This document shows positions 61,228 through 64,000 of a stretch of 64,000 nucleotides of DNA, in pieces. The translations under genes and the position numbers were made by a program. Origin of the DNA: Paraburkholderia sp. Lineage in GTDB: Bacteria > Pseudomonadota > Gammaproteobacteria > Burkholderiales > Burkholderiaceae. The stretch is taken from contig SCRN01000033.1 of assembly GCA_004322045.1 (NCBI GenBank), forward strand, positions 1-64,000. Direction: 5' to 3'. The notes beneath the pieces are model-generated. The model saw nothing but the letters and a program-made list of their open reading frames with translations, did no database searches and had not been told where the DNA came from. The first letter of the stretch is position 1. Each line of letters opens with the position of its first letter.

Positions 61228-62667
61228 ATGTCCGATCCCGCTGTCACGCCTACCCCTGCGACTTTCGACCAGTTCGGTCTCGCCGCCGAGATCCAACGAG
61301 CCGTCGCCGAGCAAGGCTACTCCACGCCAACGCCCATCCAAGCCGAAGCGATTCCGGTCGTGCTTTCGGGCCGCGACGTCATGGGCGCCGCGCAAACGGG
61401 CACCGGCAAGACGGCGAGTTTCTCCTTGCCCATCATTCAGCGCCTGCTGCCGAGCGCGAGCACCAGCGCGTCCCCGGCCCGCCATCCCGTGCGCGCGCTG
61501 ATCCTTACGCCCACGCGCGAGCTCGCCGACCAAGTCGCCGCGAACGTTCAGTCGTACGCCAAGCACACGCCGCTGCGCAGCGCCGTCGTGTTCGGCGGCG
61601 TCGATATGAATCCGCAGTCGGCCGAATTGCGGCGCGGCGTCGAGATCTTGATCGCGACGCCGGGGCGCTTGCTCGATCACGTGCAGCAAAAGACGGCCAA
61701 CCTCGGTCAAGTGCAGATCCTCGTGCTCGACGAAGCGGACCGCATGCTCGACATGGGTTTTTTGCCCGACCTTCAGCGCATCTTGAATTTGCTGCCGAAG
61801 GAGCGGCAAACGCTGCTCTTTTCGGCTACGTTCTCGCCCGAGATCAAAAAGCTCGCCTCGACCTACCTGCGCAACCCGCAGACGATCGAAGTCGCGCGCA
61901 GCAACTCGACGGCCACCAATGTGACGCAAATCGTCTACGAGGTGGCCGAGGGCGACAAGACGGGCGCCGTCGTGCAATTGATCCGCGAGCGTGAACTGAA
62001 GCAAGTGCTCGTCTTTTGCAACAGCAAGATCGGCGCGAGCCGGCTTGCGAAACAGCTAGAGCGCGACGGCGTGATCGCGTCCGCCATCCATGGCGACAAG
62101 TCGCAAAACGAGCGGATGCAGGCGCTCGACGCATTCAAGCGCGGCGAAATCGAGGCGCTCGTGGCGACCGACGTGGCCGCGCGCGGTCTCGATATCGTCG
62201 AATTGCCGGCCGTCATCAACTTCGATCTTCCGTTCAACGCGGAAGACTACGTTCACCGCATCGGCCGGACGGGACGGGCCGGTGCGTCGGGCGATGCGCT
62301 GTCGCTTTGCAGCCCCAACGAGCGCAAGCAATTGGCCGAGATCGAGAAGCTCATCAAAAAGCCGCTGCAGGTGCAGCATCTTGCGGTGGAGGCGCCTGCG
62401 CGCCGCGGCCGCGAAGATCACGTCCGGCGCGAGCGCGATGAGCGCGCGGGTCGGCGTCGTGCCGTGGGCCATGAGCGTCCGAGCTATCGTGCGAACCATG
62501 CTCCCGTCGACGACTTCTTCCTAAAGCCGTATGTGCCGTCCCCGTCGGCGCGCAAGGAAGAGGAAACGAAGCAGGCCGAGGCCACGCCCGGCAAAGCGCC
62601 GAAGCAGCCTTTGGCGGCGTTGCTCGGCGGTTTCGGGATGCCGCGGCGAAATACTTCGTCGTCCTAA
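61228..62667 (+). CDS. rhlE: DEAD-box RNA helicase RhlE
   Basis: This 479-residue RNA helicase has all DEAD-box motifs: Q motif GYSTPTPIQ, AQTGTGKT, PTRELADQV, DEAD in LDEADRMLDMGF, SATF, and HRIGRTGRAG. A basic C-terminal tail (from about 390) is rich in Arg and ends with a Lys/Glu segment. It remodels structured RNA in ribosome assembly and RNA decay, notably at low temperature. ATG 61228 gives the family N-terminus. It may be the main gene of its transcript. Confidence 0.97.
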   Translation: MSDPAVTPTPATFDQFGLAAEIQRAVAEQGYSTPTPIQAEAIPVVLSGRDVMGAAQTGTGKTASFSLPIIQRLLPSASTSASPARHPVRALILTPTRELADQVAANVQSYAKHTPLRSAVVFGGVDMNPQSAELRRGVEILIATPGRLLDHVQQKTANLGQVQILVLDEADRMLDMGFLPDLQRILNLLPKERQTLLFSATFSPEIKKLASTYLRNPQTIEVARSNSTATNVTQIVYEVAEGDKTGAVVQLIRERELKQVLVFCNSKIGASRLAKQLERDGVIASAIHGDKSQNERMQALDAFKRGEIEALVATDVAARGLDIVELPAVINFDLPFNAEDYVHRIGRTGRAGASGDALSLCSPNERKQLAEIEKLIKKPLQVQHLAVEAPARRGREDHVRRERDERAGRRRAVGHERPSYRANHAPVDDFFLKPYVPSPSARKEEETKQAEATPGKAPKQPLAALLGGFGMPRRNTSSS

Positions 62668-62892
62668 CTTATTCGCATCGGGCGGCCCGATCGATTGCTT
62701 CCGCGGTGTGCAAGGCGCCGCGCGGGGCGCCAAATCCGGAATTCAATGGGGCCGTGCGCGGCATCGCCGCTCCCAGCGGGATAGCGCGGCGCCATGAGTA
62801 CCGAATTCCAGCGAAGGCGACATCGGCCACATACCCTTCGCGATCGTTGCGATAGCGGCACGGTCTTCAGCGCGGCGAGCCCGGCCATGCCC

Positions 62893-63462
62893 TCATAGCG
62901 GAAACGCCGTCGTCGACAGAATCTCCTTGAGCACCATGAACGAGCGTATCTGCCGCACACCGGGCAGATAGAGCAACTGTTCGGCATGCAGACGATTGAA
63001 GCTTTCGCTGTCGCGCGTGCGCACCAGCATGAAGTAATCGAATTCGCCCGTGACGACGTGGCATTCCATGCACCCTGACACATTGCGCGCAGCTTGCTCG
63101 AATGCTGCGAACGCCTCCGGCGTCGAACGATCGAGGACGATGCCGATCACGACGAGCATGCCCGCACCGACCGCCTTCGGCTCGAGCAGCGCGACGACCC
63201 TTCGAATGATCCCCGCCGTCTTCAACCGTTCGACGCGCCGCAAGCAAGCGGGGGCGCTGAGCTTGACCTTTCGTGCGAGCGCGACGTTCGAGATGGAGGC
63301 GTCGTGCTGCAACGCTTTGAGGATGGCGCGATCGATGCGATCCAACTGAGGGAGTGCGAGCGGTTCGACGCTAGACACTGCGCCGCGGGCGGCGGCAGCG
63401 GATTTCGAGCGGGGCGGCGATGTGGTGCGGCGGATGCCGTCACGCAATTTCGTTGCGCACAT
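62893..63462 (-). CDS. acdR: Lrp/AsnC-family regulator AcdR
   Basis: This 189-residue protein has an N-terminal basic extension (1-36) not present in most Lrp proteins. The helix-turn-helix follows (about 40-90: [41 protein letters not shown]), then the RAM effector domain with [24 protein letters not shown]. It lies divergent from acdS with a 204-bp gap, the arrangement seen across Burkholderia, where AcdR controls ACC deaminase in response to ACC. A later start removing the extension is possible. Confidence 0.93.
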   Translation of the reverse strand: MCATKLRDGIRRTTSPPRSKSAAAARGAVSSVEPLALPQLDRIDRAILKALQHDASISNVALARKVKLSAPACLRRVERLKTAGIIRRVVALLEPKAVGAGMLVVIGIVLDRSTPEAFAAFEQAARNVSGCMECHVVTGEFDYFMLVRTRDSESFNRLHAEQLLYLPGVRQIRSFMVLKEILSTTAFPL

Positions 63463-63497
63463 GATTTCCTCAGAGAAACGTCATTGACTCAAGCTGA

Positions 63498-63509
63498 GAT
63501 CGTACGATC
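63498..63509. promoter_or_regulatory. 12-bp palindrome, candidate AcdR operator
   Basis: GATCGTACGATC is a perfect palindrome between acdR and acdS, 36 bp upstream of acdR and 158 bp before acdS. Lrp-type regulators bind such dyads to control both promoters. Confidence 0.4.
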
Positions 63510-63666
63510 GAAAAATAGGCGAGTCGTCCATAGTTCGCAAGCTCATTTCGTCCCCGCTTCGCTATCATTTTTCGGTGCGTGGGGCACGCAATCTTCGCGG
63601 CAATGCCGCGTCGGACCACGCTCAACAGCGCCGATCCGCGCCTGCCCGATCAGATTGGAGGCCTCG

Positions 63667-64000
63667 ATGAACCTGCAACGCTTTCCCCGTTATCCGTTGA
63701 CGTTCGGCCCGACGCCGATCCAGCCGCTCAAGCGATTGAGCGCGCATTTGGGCGGCAAGGTCGAGCTTTATGCGAAGCGCGAAGACTGCAACAGCGGCCT
63801 GGCGTTTGGCGGCAACAAGACGCGCAAGCTCGAATACCTCGTGCCCGAGGCCATCGAGCAAGGTTGCGACACCCTCGTGTCGATCGGCGGGATTCAGTCG
63901 AATCAGACCCGGCAAGTCGCCGCCGTTGCGGCGCATCTGGGCATGAAGTGCGTGCTCGTGCAAGAGAACTGGGTCAACTATCAGGATGCGCTCTACGATC
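63667..64000 (+). CDS. acdS: 1-aminocyclopropane-1-carboxylate deaminase (5' part, cut by window end)
   Basis: The first 111 of about 338 residues are visible. This PLP enzyme of the tryptophan-synthase-beta fold converts ACC, the plant ethylene precursor, to 2-oxobutyrate and ammonia. PLP-binding Lys51 ([12 protein letters not shown]) and Ser78 with Asn79 and Gln80 (IQSNQTRQ) are at the exact positions of the Pseudomonas enzyme. The later Tyr/Glu pair that separates true ACC deaminase from D-cysteine desulfhydrase lies beyond the window. GGAGG precedes ATG 63667. The trait points to a plant-associated lifestyle. Confidence 0.95.
   Translation, partial: MNLQRFPRYPLTFGPTPIQPLKRLSAHLGGKVELYAKREDCNSGLAFGGNKTRKLEYLVPEAIEQGCDTLVSIGGIQSNQTRQVAAVAAHLGMKCVLVQENWVNYQDALYD

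Overview
The window looks like chromosomal DNA of a Burkholderiaceae member in the Paraburkholderia/Trinickia/Caballeronia range. The evidence is the high-GC coding style, an acdR-acdS pair (ACC deaminase with its Lrp regulator), an intracellular PHB depolymerase, a two-cytochrome-c pair, rsxB next to nth, and mctP preceded by a DUF3311 gene. This is gene-content inference; no 16S or other marker lies in the window. No tRNA, rRNA, intact IS or CRISPR array was seen.

Positions 1-16.3 kb form an accessory region with visibly lower GC, larger gaps and broken genes. It opens with a ParD/ParE-like toxin-antitoxin remnant. A LysR regulator divergent from an SDR and a GST follows. The core is a carbohydrate-acid catabolic cluster: an SDR and a LysR regulator diverge from a RuBisCO-like protein, a DUF1537 four-carbon sugar-acid kinase and a pyruvate kinase, and a TRAP transporter (DctP plus fused DctQM) follows on the other strand. 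Kinase plus RuBisCO-like protein is the signature of 3-oxo-isoapionate breakdown in the apiose/apionate pathways. A dedicated pyruvate kinase fits an outcome that feeds lower glycolysis. A truncated DNA-deoxyinosine-glycosylase fragment, a second copy of its left edge, and a TumE/TumA-like toxin-antitoxin pair close the region.

Positions 16.3-20.4 kb hold small housekeeping genes (YjdM zinc ribbon, PEBP protein, entericidin) and an Aer-type chemoreceptor.

Positions 20.4-36.6 kb are a divergent aryl-polyene gene cluster of xanthomonadin type. The minus operon carries a COG4648 membrane protein, an acyl-AMP ligase fused to a hotdog dehydratase, an LpxL-like acyltransferase, a LolA-like carrier, an MMPL exporter, a polysaccharide deacetylase, a ketosynthase, a chain-length factor, a dehydratase and a small exported protein. 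The plus operon carries an ACP, a ketoreductase, a flavin-dependent halogenase-like protein, a chorismatase (XanB2/FkbO/Hyg5 family), a PlsC acyltransferase and a GT2 glycosyltransferase. The likely logic is chorismate to hydroxybenzoate starter, activation onto the ACP, iterative elongation, reduction and dehydration to a polyene, possible ring halogenation, acyl/glycosyl attachment and export to the outer membrane.

Positions 36.7-64 kb are ordinary core genes: spermidine-synthase-like, DUF3311-mctP, FUSC, VOC, tal, benE, VWA-MoxR, two cytochromes c, DUF1841, EamA, nth, rsxB, TetR, phaZ, GH15, ftsK, META lipoprotein, purT, rhlE, acdR and the start of acdS, which is cut by the window end.
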